DNA of 64,000 bases from Ameyamaea chiangmaiensis (GTDB taxonomy: Bacteria > Pseudomonadota > Alphaproteobacteria > Acetobacterales > Acetobacteraceae). The stretch covers positions 62,001-126,000 of the forward strand of contig NZ_BAPT01000042.1 in NCBI RefSeq assembly GCF_025995235.1. Reading direction: 5' to 3'. Under the pieces are notes generated by a model. It searched no databases, was not told the origin of the DNA, and was given only the letters and a program-made list of their open reading frames with translations. This document shows positions 49,910-58,965 of the stretch, piece by piece; within the stretch, counting starts at the first letter, position 1, and each line of letters starts with the position of its first letter. The position numbers were made by a program, and so were the translations under genes.

Positions 49910-52528
49910 ATGGTCACGGGACTGGCGGAAATTCTTCTGGCGATCGCGCTGTTGCTGGTCGTGGTGAGCGCGATCCAGCCGCTGGCCAATCGTCTTGAGC
50001 TTTCCGAAACGGTTCTGCTCGCCATTGTCGGCGTGACGATCGGCGGTGTCGCCGATCTGGCGCTGCGCAGTTCGTCGATCGATTATTTCAACGGCGCGGC
50101 TGAGACGCTGCTGGACTTTCCGATCAACAGTGAAGCGTTTCTGCTGATCTTCCTGCCTATTCTGGTGTTTCAGGGCGCGCTGGCGATCGACGTACGACGT
50201 CTGGCACATGAGGCGGCGACGGTCCTGCTTCTGGCCGTGGTCGCAGTGGTTGTCTCCACCGCCACGATCGGGCTGGCGCTGATGCCGTTCGCCAGCATGC
50301 CTCTGGTGGTGTGCCTTCTGCTCGGCTCCATCGTCGCGACGACCGATCCTTCGGCGGTGGTCGGCATTTTCCGCGATATCGGGGCCGCCTCGCGCCTGAC
50401 GCGGCTGGTTGAGGGGGAGGCGCTTCTTAACGACGCGGCGGCGATCGCGATCTTCTCCATCCTTCTGTCGGCCATTACCGCGCATCGGCCCATCATGCTG
50501 GGCGATGCGGTGCTGGATTTCTTCACCTCGTTCGCCGGCGCGCTGCTGGTCGGCGGTATCTGTGGCCGCCTGACGCTGATGATGATGGCCGCCCTCGGCG
50601 GCGCACCTGCGGCCGAGATCACGCTGACGGTGGCGCTGCCCTACATCGTCTATATCCTGTGCGATGATTTCCTCGGCTTCTCCGGCGTTGTGGCAACGGC
50701 GGCGGCGGGTCTGGTCGTGTCGGTATACGGGCCGTCGACGGTCAGGCCCCAGACATGGCGCTTTCTGAACGAGTTGTGGCAGCAGCTGGTGTTCTGGGCC
50801 GGGTCGCTGGTGTTCGTGCTGGCCTCGATGCTCGTGCCCCGCTTGCTGATGGGCATGACGCGGTGGGACTGCGTGCTGGTGCTGATCGCGATCGGCGCCG
50901 GGCTGCTGGCCCGTGGGGCGGTCGTGTTCGGCCTGTTGCCGCTGCTGTCCATGACACGGATTTCGCCGCCGGTGCCGACCCCATTCAAGGTCACCATGGT
51001 CTGGGGCGGCTTGCGGGGGGCCATCACGCTGGCGCTGGCGCTGGCAGTGACGGAGAACGAGAATGTCTCCACCCCGGTCGCGCATTTCATCGGCATCATT
51101 GCCACGGGGTTCGTCTTGTTCACGCTGCTGGTGAACGGCACGACGCTGCGCTACCTGGTGCTGTTCTTCAAGCTCGACCAGCTGACGCCGATGGACCAGG
51201 CGATGCGGCATCAGGTCCTGGCCGGCGGTCTGGGCCACGTGGCGACACGCACCGGCGACGTCGCGACGGAGCTGGGCTTTTCGGACTCCACCGCCCGCTC
51301 GGTCGTGGAGCGTATCGACCGCCGCGCGGGAGAGGAGGCCGAGGCCAATACTTTCGACACCGCGCTGGGCGACCGGCAGCGCGTGGTCCTGGCGCTGATC
51401 ACCATCGCCAATCAGGAACGTGCGATCCTTCTCGACCTGTTCCGAATACAGGGTCTGTCGCGGCGGGTGATGGAGACGTTGCTGCGCTCGGCCGAGGCCA
51501 TGGTCGATGGCGCGCGTCTTGAGGGACGGTTCGGGTATGTGCGTGCGCTGCGCCGTCGGCTGCGCCCCTCTGTGCGGTTCCGTATTGCACAGGAAATCCA
51601 TCATCGTTTCCACATTGATCAGCCGCTGATGCATTGCATGATGGAGCGGTTCGAGATGCTGATGGTCGCCCATCAGGTCTCGCTGGCCCTGATGCGCTTC
51701 ATGCATGAGCGCCTGGAACCCACGCTGGGCGGCCGTATCGCCGAAATCGTGTCGGAGGTTCTGGGACGCCAGCGCAAGCTGCTTGACGATGCGCTCGAGA
51801 CCTTGCGTCTTCATTACTACGGTTATGCCGAGGCGCTCGAGGGGCGCATGCTCAATCAGATCGCGTTGCGTCTGGAGGGGGAGGAATACGACTCTCTTCT
51901 GTCGGATTCGCTGATCAGCGACGAATTGCATCGCGAATTGTATCGCGATGTGGAAACACGGCGGCGGCGACTGGACACGCGGCTGCGCTTTAACCTCAAG
52001 AGCGGGATCGAAGACCGTGTGCGGGAGTTCACGGTGCTGGGCGAACTGCCGCCGGCGGTGATTCATGATCTCTCGATGCAGATGTCTATCCACTTCAGTT
52101 CGCCGGGAGAGCGGCTCTATCGTCGCGGGCAAACCGTAAAGACGGTGTATTTCGTGATCGCCGGTCTGGCCGAGATGCACATTGCCGAGCACGATGTGCG
52201 CTTTGGCGCAGGTGACGTCATCGGGGGAGAAGAAGCCCTTGACGAGCGTCCGGCGTCGGCGGCGATGCGGTCGATCCAGTTCGGGCATTTTCTGACCATG
52301 CGTGCCTCCACCTTGCGCCGCCTCGTTCAGGACTACCCCGAAGTGCGCGCCCGTATCGAGCGCCTGGCCCACGAGCGCGAGCAGCGTGTCGAGGACGCCG
52401 AGGGCAGCAAGGTGCCCGTCGTACCCGCGCATGGCGGCCAGCCGGGAATGATCGCGGCCGAGGAGGGCGTGACCCTCGCGGCGGGGGACATTCCCCGGGG
52501 CGGACCGACGACATGGGCCGACCACTGA
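49910..52528 (+). CDS. CPA1-type Na+/H+ antiporter with C-terminal cyclic-nucleotide-binding-like domain
   Basis: 872 residues. The first ~400 form a membrane domain of about 12-13 helices with CPA1 signatures: IFLPILVFQGALAIDVR, VATTDPSAVVGIFRDIGA (ion-binding Asp), VEGEALLNDAAAIAIFSILL and VWGGLRGAITLALALA. A long cytoplasmic part follows, mostly helical, then from about residue 705 a cNMP-binding-like beta roll (FSSPGERLYRRGQTVKTVYFVIAGLAEMHI). In its phosphate-binding cassette, GDVIGGEEALDERPASAAM, the usual arginine is Ala, so nucleotide binding is doubtful. Ribosome site AGGGGAGAG. It would exchange Na+ or K+ for H+ across the inner membrane, useful in acid. Confidence 0.85.
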   Translation: MVTGLAEILLAIALLLVVVSAIQPLANRLELSETVLLAIVGVTIGGVADLALRSSSIDYFNGAAETLLDFPINSEAFLLIFLPILVFQGALAIDVRRLAHEAATVLLLAVVAVVVSTATIGLALMPFASMPLVVCLLLGSIVATTDPSAVVGIFRDIGAASRLTRLVEGEALLNDAAAIAIFSILLSAITAHRPIMLGDAVLDFFTSFAGALLVGGICGRLTLMMMAALGGAPAAEITLTVALPYIVYILCDDFLGFSGVVATAAAGLVVSVYGPSTVRPQTWRFLNELWQQLVFWAGSLVFVLASMLVPRLLMGMTRWDCVLVLIAIGAGLLARGAVVFGLLPLLSMTRISPPVPTPFKVTMVWGGLRGAITLALALAVTENENVSTPVAHFIGIIATGFVLFTLLVNGTTLRYLVLFFKLDQLTPMDQAMRHQVLAGGLGHVATRTGDVATELGFSDSTARSVVERIDRRAGEEAEANTFDTALGDRQRVVLALITIANQERAILLDLFRIQGLSRRVMETLLRSAEAMVDGARLEGRFGYVRALRRRLRPSVRFRIAQEIHHRFHIDQPLMHCMMERFEMLMVAHQVSLALMRFMHERLEPTLGGRIAEIVSEVLGRQRKLLDDALETLRLHYYGYAEALEGRMLNQIALRLEGEEYDSLLSDSLISDELHRELYRDVETRRRRLDTRLRFNLKSGIEDRVREFTVLGELPPAVIHDLSMQMSIHFSSPGERLYRRGQTVKTVYFVIAGLAEMHIAEHDVRFGAGDVIGGEEALDERPASAAMRSIQFGHFLTMRASTLRRLVQDYPEVRARIERLAHEREQRVEDAEGSKVPVVPAHGGQPGMIAAEEGVTLAAGDIPRGGPTTWADH

Positions 52529-52629
52529 TCCCGCGACGGACTGACAAAACGACATTGCGGCTATGTCGAAAGGTATCCCGATCGTCTAGGCTTGACTGAA
52601 TCGGGTCGAATGAAAGAGCGGGGACCGTC

Positions 52630-53082
52630 ATGTATGATATCCAGATCAACGGCGACGTCCACTCAGTGGACGTTCCGGGGGACACTCCTCTGCTGTGGGT
52701 TCTTCGTGACGTTCTCGGAATGACCGGAACGAAGTTCGGCTGCGGAATCGCACAGTGTGGCGTGTGCACGGTGCATCTCGACGGCCAGCCGGTGCGGTCG
52801 TGCAGTCTGCCGGTGGCGGCGATCGGTACGCATCCCGTCACGACGATCGAGGGGATCGGCAGCGACGCTCTGGGGCAGGCGGTGCAGAAGGCCTGGATCG
52901 ATCTGGACGTCGTGCAGTGTGGCTATTGCCAGCCCGGACAGATCATGTCGGCCGTGGCTCTTCTGAAAACCAACCCGCATCCCGAAGACAGCGACATCGA
53001 TATGGCCATGTCCGGCAATATCTGTCGCTGCGGTACGTATCAGCGTATTCGCGCCGCGATCCGCAGCGCGGCCGGGGCCTGA
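52630..53082 (+). CDS. [2Fe-2S] subunit of a molybdenum aldehyde dehydrogenase
   Basis: 150-residue small subunit of the xanthine oxidase/isoquinoline-oxidoreductase family. The first plant-ferredoxin-type cluster is bound by Cys38, Cys43, Cys46 and Cys58 (FGCGIAQCGVC, then RSC); the second by Cys97, Cys100, Cys132 and Cys134 (CGYC, then CRC). Ribosome site GGGGA. It transfers electrons from the molybdenum subunit encoded four bases downstream to the cytochrome subunit. In acetic acid bacteria this three-gene order is that of the membrane-bound aldehyde dehydrogenase; an isoquinoline-type substrate remains possible. Confidence 0.85.
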   Translation: MYDIQINGDVHSVDVPGDTPLLWVLRDVLGMTGTKFGCGIAQCGVCTVHLDGQPVRSCSLPVAAIGTHPVTTIEGIGSDALGQAVQKAWIDLDVVQCGYCQPGQIMSAVALLKTNPHPEDSDIDMAMSGNICRCGTYQRIRAAIRSAAGA

Positions 53083-53086
53083 GCGG

Positions 53087-55246
53087 ATGGGACACATGAG
53101 CGTTTCGCGCCGCACGTTGCTCGGTGGCCTGGGCGGCCTTGTGCTGGCTGTGCAGATGCCGCCCAGGCGCGCCCGGGCGACCGGCACGATCGTTGAGGAC
53201 GTCACGACGCCCTTCAGCCCGAACGCGTTTATCCGGATCGACGAGCGCGGTGTCGTGACGTTCATCATGCGCAATGTCGAGATGGGGCAGGGGATCTACA
53301 CCGGCGCGACCCTGCTGATGGCCGAGGAACTCGACCTCGACCCCGAGACCGTTCAGCTGGAGGCCGCGCCCCCCGACGTGGCCTACGTCGACAAGGACAT
53401 GGGCACCCAAGCGACCGGCGGGTCAACGTCGACGATGGGCGAGTGGGTGCTGCTGCGCAAGGCCGCCGCGACGGCGCGCGTGCTGCTGGTACAGGCGGCC
53501 GCGACGCGTTGGGGGGTCGATCCGGCCGCCTGCCGGACGGAGGCCGGGGTCATTCACCACGACGCGTCGGGTCGCGCGGTGGGCTATGGCGAGGTCGCGG
53601 CGGAGGCCGGGCGATTGCCGGTGCCACCGGACGTCTCCCTGCGCCCCCCCTCGGCGTTCCGCCTGATCGGCCGCTCCCACCATCGCCTCGACAGCCCGGC
53701 GAAGGTCCATGCGACCGCGCAGTTCGGTATCGATGCGCGGGTCGACGGAATGAAGTTCGCAACCGTTGCCGCATGTCCGGTCATGGGCGGGACCCTGGTG
53801 CATGTAAATGAAGGCGCGGCGCGGGCGGTTTCCGGTGTCGTGGACATACTCCGCCTGCCAAACGCCGTCTGCGTCGTCGGGTCCACGACATGGGCCGCGC
53901 AAATGGGCCTGAAGGCCGCCGCCCCGGAGTGGAACGCGGGCGAGAATGCGCACGTCGATACCGCGCTGGTGTATCGGCAGTTGCATGACGGGGCCGCGCA
54001 GCCGGAACGCGGGATCGTCGCGCAGGAGAAAGGGGACGCCCACGCCGCTGTGGCCGGTGCCCATCGCCAGTATGCCGCCACGTATCAGCAGCCCCTGCTG
54101 GCACATGCGACGATGGAACCCGTCAACTGCACCGTCCATGTAACGCCCGATCGCTGCGACATCTGGGTCGGAACGCAGGTGCCGCTTCGTGCCCGTGATT
54201 CCGCCGCGCGGATCACGGGACTGGCCGCCGATCAGGTCCACCTGCACAACATGTATATCGGCGGGGGTTTCGGACGGCGGCTGGAGCATGAATATGTCGA
54301 ACAGGCCGTGCAGTTCGCGCGGCAGGTGCCCTATCCGCTCAAGATCGTCTGGAGCCGGGAAGAGGACATCACCCTTGATCGCTTTCGTCCCGCCTATGTC
54401 GACCAGATTGCGGCGGGCCTGTCCTCGCACGGTAATATCGTGGGCGTAACACACCGCATTGTCGGGCCCGCCGTTGTCGCGCGCTGGGCGCCGGAGGGGC
54501 TGATGCCGAACGGCATGGACGGCGATCTTCTGGCCGCCGCCGCCGATGTGCCCTACGATTTCCGTGCCTCCTATCTTGATTTCGTGCGGCGTGAGACACC
54601 CGGCGTGGTGACGGCGTGGTGGCGGGGCGTTGGCGGCACCCGCGGCCTGTTCGTCATGGAGAGTTTCATCGACGAGCTGGCTGCCGTGGCGGGGCGCGAC
54701 CCGATCGAGTTCCGACGCCATCATCTGAAAAACGATGCGCGTGCGATCGGCGTGCTTGACCTGGCCTCCGACAAGGCGAACTGGTCGCAACCGATGCCCA
54801 AGGGGTCGGGGCGTGGCGTGGCGGTGCAGTTCCTGTTCGGATCGTATCTTGCGACGATCATGGACGTGAAGGTGGACGACGATGGATCGGTGCGCGTTCT
54901 TCGAGCGGTCGTGGCGGTCGATTGCGGACGTCTGGTCAACCCCGATCAGGTGCGCTCGCAAATCGAGGGCGGCTTGATGTTCGGCATCGGCGCCGCCTTG
55001 TTCAATGAGATCACGCTGGATCATGGTCGTGTGCAGCAACGTAATTTCAATCGCTATCGCGTGCTTCGCATGAACGAGGCACCTGTGATTGAAGTGCATC
55101 TGGTCGAAAGCGACGCGGATCCTGGGGGCATTGGTGAAACGGGCACGGCGGCCGCGGCACCCGCTCTGGCCAACGCGCTGGCGGCGGCAACCGGCCGACG
55201 CTATCGCCGCCTACCGCTGCTCGGCAAGCAGGAGCTCGACGTATGA
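53087..55246 (+). CDS. Molybdopterin-binding large subunit of aldehyde dehydrogenase
   Basis: 719 residues with a Tat signal (SVSRRTLLGGLGGLVLAVQM), so exported folded to the periplasm. Start ATG 53087, or ATG 53096. Two halves as in IorB-type subunits: NVEMGQGIYTGATLLMAEEL, QPLLAHATMEPVNC, GGGFGRRLEHEY (cofactor loop), WWRGVGGTRGLFVMESFIDELA, and near the C-terminus GGIGETGTAAAAPALANAL with the catalytic glutamate. It would oxidise aldehydes such as acetaldehyde to acids with molybdopterin cytosine dinucleotide. Its stop overlaps the cytochrome gene start (ATGA). Closest alternative: isoquinoline 1-oxidoreductase beta subunit. Confidence 0.87.
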   Translation: MGHMSVSRRTLLGGLGGLVLAVQMPPRRARATGTIVEDVTTPFSPNAFIRIDERGVVTFIMRNVEMGQGIYTGATLLMAEELDLDPETVQLEAAPPDVAYVDKDMGTQATGGSTSTMGEWVLLRKAAATARVLLVQAAATRWGVDPAACRTEAGVIHHDASGRAVGYGEVAAEAGRLPVPPDVSLRPPSAFRLIGRSHHRLDSPAKVHATAQFGIDARVDGMKFATVAACPVMGGTLVHVNEGAARAVSGVVDILRLPNAVCVVGSTTWAAQMGLKAAAPEWNAGENAHVDTALVYRQLHDGAAQPERGIVAQEKGDAHAAVAGAHRQYAATYQQPLLAHATMEPVNCTVHVTPDRCDIWVGTQVPLRARDSAARITGLAADQVHLHNMYIGGGFGRRLEHEYVEQAVQFARQVPYPLKIVWSREEDITLDRFRPAYVDQIAAGLSSHGNIVGVTHRIVGPAVVARWAPEGLMPNGMDGDLLAAAADVPYDFRASYLDFVRRETPGVVTAWWRGVGGTRGLFVMESFIDELAAVAGRDPIEFRRHHLKNDARAIGVLDLASDKANWSQPMPKGSGRGVAVQFLFGSYLATIMDVKVDDDGSVRVLRAVVAVDCGRLVNPDQVRSQIEGGLMFGIGAALFNEITLDHGRVQQRNFNRYRVLRMNEAPVIEVHLVESDADPGGIGETGTAAAAPALANALAAATGRRYRRLPLLGKQELDV

Positions 55247-56484
55247 GGGGCTGGTTCGCTCGGCTGGCGTCGACGCTGTTCGTTCTGTCGTTGCTCGTCG
55301 CGAAGGCGCACGGCGCGGACACGTCGTCGCAGATCGCCCGCGGGGAGTATCTGGCACGCGCGTCCGACTGCGAGGTCTGTCATACCGCGCCCGGTGGCAC
55401 GCCGTTTGCCGGCGGCCGCCCCTTCAAGCTGCCCGGTATCGGGACGATCTATTCGACCAATCTCACGCCGGATCGGGCGACCGGCGTGGGCGACTATACC
55501 GATGCGCAGTTCGCGCGTGCCGTGCGGCGCGGCGTGGGGCGTGGGTGGAAGCACCTGTATCCGGTCATGCCCTACACGTCGTATGCGTATCTGTCGGCCG
55601 ACGATACGGCGGCGATTTTCGCGTGGCTAAAAACGCTCCGCCCCGTCACGGCGACGATCCCGGCCAACGATGTCGGGTTCCCCTACAACATTCGCGCGGC
55701 GATGATCGGCTGGAACCTGCTGTATCGGCCGTCGGCCGGCCGGCGTGACGACCCGTCGCGATCGGCCGCCTGGAATCAGGGGCGATGGCTGGTGGAGGGC
55801 CCGGGCCACTGTGCGGAATGCCATACGCCGCGCAACATGCTTTATGCGAAGTCGTCCAGCCAACCCTATGCCGGGGGCCAGGCCGAAGAATGGGACGCCT
55901 ACAACATCTCGTCCGATCCCGAGAGCGGTATCGGGGGATGGAGCGACGAGTCCCTGTTCGCCTATCTGCACACCGGTCACGCCGACGGGCATGGCACCGC
56001 ATCCGGCCCAATGGCCGATGTCATCAGCCATGGCGTCCGCTACATGACCGACGAGGACGTTCACGCGATGATCACGTATCTGCGCACGCTGCCGCAACAG
56101 CGCACGAACGTGATCACCGATCGTGTCTCTCCCGAGAGGCTCGCCAGGATCGGCACTCCGACGGAAGGCAACGGGGCGCGGCTGTTTGCCGGGGCATGCG
56201 CCGGGTGTCACCTGACCGATGGCACCGGTCGGCAGGTACCGTACGCCACGCTGTGGGGCGCGCGGACCGTGGGCCTGCCGGGCGGGCGTAACCTGGTGCA
56301 GGTCATTCTCCACGGCAGCGCACTTGAGACGAGCATGGGCCGGATCGCGATGCCGCAGGTCGGTGACGAGTATTCTGATCGCGACATTGCCGATATCGCC
56401 AATTATGTCATCGGCCATTTCGGCAATCGTGCGGGCACGGTGACACCGCAAGCCGTTCAGGCTGCCCTGGCGAACGGCGACTGA
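55243..56484 (+). CDS. Triheme cytochrome c subunit of aldehyde dehydrogenase
   Basis: 413 residues with a signal peptide (MRGWFARLASTLFVLSLLVA, cleaved near HGA). Three CxxCH heme sites: CEVCH at residues 43-47, CAECH near 190, CAGCH near 318, each starting a cytochrome c domain. The methionine ligands are plausible in each domain (YPVMPY, ASGPMADV, GRIAMPQ). It passes electrons from the Fe-S subunit to ubiquinone in the membrane (known for acetic acid bacterial dehydrogenases). It follows the large subunit with overlap and ends 15 bases before galE. Confidence 0.9.
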   Translation: MRGWFARLASTLFVLSLLVAKAHGADTSSQIARGEYLARASDCEVCHTAPGGTPFAGGRPFKLPGIGTIYSTNLTPDRATGVGDYTDAQFARAVRRGVGRGWKHLYPVMPYTSYAYLSADDTAAIFAWLKTLRPVTATIPANDVGFPYNIRAAMIGWNLLYRPSAGRRDDPSRSAAWNQGRWLVEGPGHCAECHTPRNMLYAKSSSQPYAGGQAEEWDAYNISSDPESGIGGWSDESLFAYLHTGHADGHGTASGPMADVISHGVRYMTDEDVHAMITYLRTLPQQRTNVITDRVSPERLARIGTPTEGNGARLFAGACAGCHLTDGTGRQVPYATLWGARTVGLPGGRNLVQVILHGSALETSMGRIAMPQVGDEYSDRDIADIANYVIGHFGNRAGTVTPQAVQAALANGD

Positions 56485-56499
56485 GAACAAGAGAGAGCG

Positions 56500-57483
56500 A
56501 TGCGCTATCTGGTGACAGGCGGAGCCGGCTTCGTCGGCAGCCATGTCGTTCTTGCCCTGCAGGATGCGGGGCACACGGTTACGGTCGTCGACGACCTCAG
56601 CCTCGGCCACCGGTCCGCGATTCCGGCCTCCGTGGGTTTCATCGAGGCCGACCTGCGCGACCGCGCGGCAACAGCCGCAGCCTTCGCTGGGGCGGCACCG
56701 GATGCGGTCCTGCATTTCGCCGGGCGCTCTCTCGTCGGCGAAAGCATGCGGAATCCCCTCGATTATCTCCACGACAATGTGGTGTCGTCGCTAAACGTGA
56801 TCGGGCAGTCCGTCGCGCATGGGGTGCGCAAGATCGTATTCTCATCAACGGCGGCCCTGTTTTCGCAGACCAACGCGGCACCGCTGACCGAGGACAGCCC
56901 GATCGATCCGTCATCCCCCTATGGCGAGAGCAAGGCGATGGTAGAGCGCGCCCTGTATTGGGCGGACAGGGCGCATGGCCTGAAAAGCGCCTGCCTGCGC
57001 TATTTCAACGCCGGAGGTGCCGACCCGCACGGTCGTGCCGGCGAGGACCATACCTTCGAGACCCACCTCATCCCGCTGGCAATCGATACGGCCCTCGGCC
57101 GTCTGCCGGAACTGGTAGTGTTCGGGCAAGACTACCCGACGCGTGACGGCTCGTGCATCCGCGATTACGTGCATGTCAGCGATCTTGCGCAGGCCCATCT
57201 GGCAGTCCTGCCACTGCTGGAAACGCGCAGTGCCACCTACAATGTCGGGACCGGACGGGGCTACTCGGCCGTCGAAGTCGTTCAGTCGGTCGAGCGCGTG
57301 ACCGGCCGGCCCGTTAACTGGCGCTGGGGTCCGCGACGGGCAGGGGACCCGGCACGGCTGGTGGCCGATGCCACCCGCCTGCGCGACGACACGGGGTGGC
57401 ACCCGCAGTTCGACGATCTCGATGCCATCGTGGCGACAGCCGTCCGGTGGCGTCAGGCGCATCCGCACGGTTACGCGGACTAA
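56500..57483 (+). CDS. galE: UDP-glucose 4-epimerase
   Basis: Interconverts UDP-glucose and UDP-galactose for surface polysaccharides and galactose use. 327 residues, extended SDR family. NAD-binding VTGGAGFVGSHVVLAL, DDLSLGHRSAIP, the catalytic serine in FSSTAALF, and the YxxxK pair in SPYGESKAMVERAL. GalE-typical C-terminal blocks: RDGSCIRDYVHVSDLAQAHL and YNVGTGRGYSAVEVV. Directly follows the cytochrome gene (15 bases) with a weak AGAGAG ribosome site, so it may be read from the aldehyde dehydrogenase operon. Converges with the nitrilase gene. Confidence 0.9.
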   Translation: MRYLVTGGAGFVGSHVVLALQDAGHTVTVVDDLSLGHRSAIPASVGFIEADLRDRAATAAAFAGAAPDAVLHFAGRSLVGESMRNPLDYLHDNVVSSLNVIGQSVAHGVRKIVFSSTAALFSQTNAAPLTEDSPIDPSSPYGESKAMVERALYWADRAHGLKSACLRYFNAGGADPHGRAGEDHTFETHLIPLAIDTALGRLPELVVFGQDYPTRDGSCIRDYVHVSDLAQAHLAVLPLLETRSATYNVGTGRGYSAVEVVQSVERVTGRPVNWRWGPRRAGDPARLVADATRLRDDTGWHPQFDDLDAIVATAVRWRQAHPHGYAD

Positions 57484-57495
57484 CGGCCCGCGACG

Positions 57496-58440
57496 TCAGT
57501 CGCTCTCGTGATCCCCCGTGTCGATCAGGGTGGCGCGGGGCGTGGTATCGGTCAGGAGCGTGAAGATGTCCGGGCGTGCATAGTGCCCCGCGACATCAAG
57601 GTCATAGCGGGCGCGAATGATATCGTCCGTATCGATATCGGCGGTCAGGATCACTTCCCGATCGTGAACAGGCCCGGCGAGGATGTCGCCCATCGGGCCC
57701 ACGATCACGCTGCCGCCCCGGATCAGCACCGTGCCGGGCGCATCGCCCTGCACACAGTCGTAGTCGGCCGGCGCGTCGTCGCGCGTCAGGAACTGACAGG
57801 CGCTGAGCACGAACAGGCGCCCCTCATACGCGATGTGTCGCATTGAGACCTGCCAGATCTCCCGCTCATCGACCGTAGGGGCGCACCAGATGTCCACACC
57901 CCGGCTATAGAGGTGCTGGCGTAGCAACGGCATGTAGTTTTCCCAGCAGATCGCGCTGGACACACGTCCCGCAGGCGTTTCCACGATCGGCAGAGTGGAG
58001 CCGTCGCCGGGCGCCCAGACCAGACGCTCGGACGCCGTGGGCATCAGTTTGCGATGCTTGCCGAGCAATGCGCCGTCCGGGCCGAAGAACAGCGTGCAGC
58101 AATACAGCGTGGCCCCCTCGCGCTCTATCGCGCCGGTCACCAGATGCGCGTTCATCATCGCCGCGAATCCACCGATGCGCGCCGTTTCGACGCCCGGCAC
58201 ATCGATCGCGGCACGCCAGTACCGCAGGTAATCCTCGCGCCCGGCTGCCGTGCGCGTGCCGACCCGCGCACCGAAATCCAGACCCTTCGGGTAACCGCCG
58301 ATATAGGCCTCAGGAAACACCACCAGTTGCGCACCTTCGGCGGCGGCCTGCTGGCACAGCCCCTCCATTCGGTCGAGTGTGCGCGGCGTGTCAAACAGGA
58401 CACTGCCGGTCTGGACGACGGCGACGTGGGTACGGGCCAT
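57496..58440 (-). CDS. Nitrilase (carbon-nitrogen hydrolase)
   Basis: 314 residues from ATG 58440 (MARTHVAVVQTG); an in-frame extension to 58509 is not family-like. The Glu-Lys-Cys triad is visible: Glu44 in VFPEAYIGGYP, Lys in GKHRKLMPT, and Cys165 in AICWENYMPLLR. The CWENYMPL form and the AAGREDYLRYW region point to true nitrilases (R-CN to acid and ammonia) rather than amidases of the same superfamily. The natural nitrile is unknown. It lies 87 bases downstream of the small membrane protein gene on the same strand, so both could share the TetR-controlled promoter. Confidence 0.85.
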   Translation of the reverse strand: MARTHVAVVQTGSVLFDTPRTLDRMEGLCQQAAAEGAQLVVFPEAYIGGYPKGLDFGARVGTRTAAGREDYLRYWRAAIDVPGVETARIGGFAAMMNAHLVTGAIEREGATLYCCTLFFGPDGALLGKHRKLMPTASERLVWAPGDGSTLPIVETPAGRVSSAICWENYMPLLRQHLYSRGVDIWCAPTVDEREIWQVSMRHIAYEGRLFVLSACQFLTRDDAPADYDCVQGDAPGTVLIRGGSVIVGPMGDILAGPVHDREVILTADIDTDDIIRARYDLDVAGHYARPDIFTLLTDTTPRATLIDTGDHESD

Positions 58441-58527
58441 GGGGAAGGGCGCCTTTGCTGGACGGTTAAAAAGGGAGCGCAGAGTGGCCCATTCGCACTC
58501 CACGGCCAAGTCCTTCGTGCAAGGGGA

Positions 58528-58923
58528 TCAAGGGCTTGTCGCCAGTGGGACGGTGCGCCGCGCACACCACAACGCCCACATGGCGCTAACCCCGTAACCC
58601 CAGAGCAACCAGGCACCCGCCAGGCGGCAGATGTGCTCGTCGGTCGCGTACAGCGTCGGAGCCCATCGCAGGGCGGTCGCGTCGCACAGCATGGCAATGC
58701 CGAGGACGATCAGGGTCGCCGACGGCAATTGCGCGGCGGTCAGGGCGGCGCAGCGACGCACCAGCGCAATGCACGCCATGCAGATCGGGATCGAGACGAC
58801 GAAACCCACGTCGCCCTGCCAACCGGCCAGTGCATCGGGAGAAACATGGACAGACGCCGTCGCAATGGCCCAGAAAAACACGGCGATGAGAGTGCAGATG
58901 AGCATCTGACGCGGAGCAAGCAT
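58528..58923 (-). CDS. Small four-helix membrane protein
   Basis: 131 residues, probably four transmembrane helices: MLICTLIAVFFWAIATASV, DVGFVVSIPICMACIALV, LPSATLIVLGIAMLCDA and LAGAWLLWGYGVSAMWALW. The size and layout recall DUF5367-like proteins, but this is a weak impression. ATG 58923 has GGGAG nine bases upstream. It is divergent from a TetR regulator with two matching palindromes between or at the starts, so it is the most likely TetR target, possibly with the nitrilase downstream. Function unknown; small membrane proteins next to TetR genes are often transport or stress related (inference). Confidence 0.65.
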   Translation of the reverse strand: MLAPRQMLICTLIAVFFWAIATASVHVSPDALAGWQGDVGFVVSIPICMACIALVRRCAALTAAQLPSATLIVLGIAMLCDATALRWAPTLYATDEHICRLAGAWLLWGYGVSAMWALWCARRTVPLATSP

Positions 58924-58940
58924 GGTGAAAACTCCCTGTC

Positions 58941-58954
58941 GTAGCGGTCGCTAC
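58941..58954. promoter_or_regulatory. Probable TetR operator 1
   Basis: GTAGCGGTCGCTAC, a perfect 6-base inverted repeat around GT, between the membrane protein gene and tetR. It shares the pattern [GT]AGCG[GA]TCGCTAC with the second site 27 bases away. Confidence 0.6.
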
Positions 58955-58965
58955 ACCCTGACGAA

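Noticed and set aside
49889..52555. 888-codon open frame on the minus strand opposite the antiporter gene
   Set aside because: Low-complexity His/Arg/Gln/Asp composition and exact antisense position to an antiporter with clear motifs; a codon-bias shadow.
53423..55099. Minus-strand open frame opposite the molybdenum subunit
   Set aside because: Antisense shadow; the plus-strand gene has a Tat signal and cofactor motifs.
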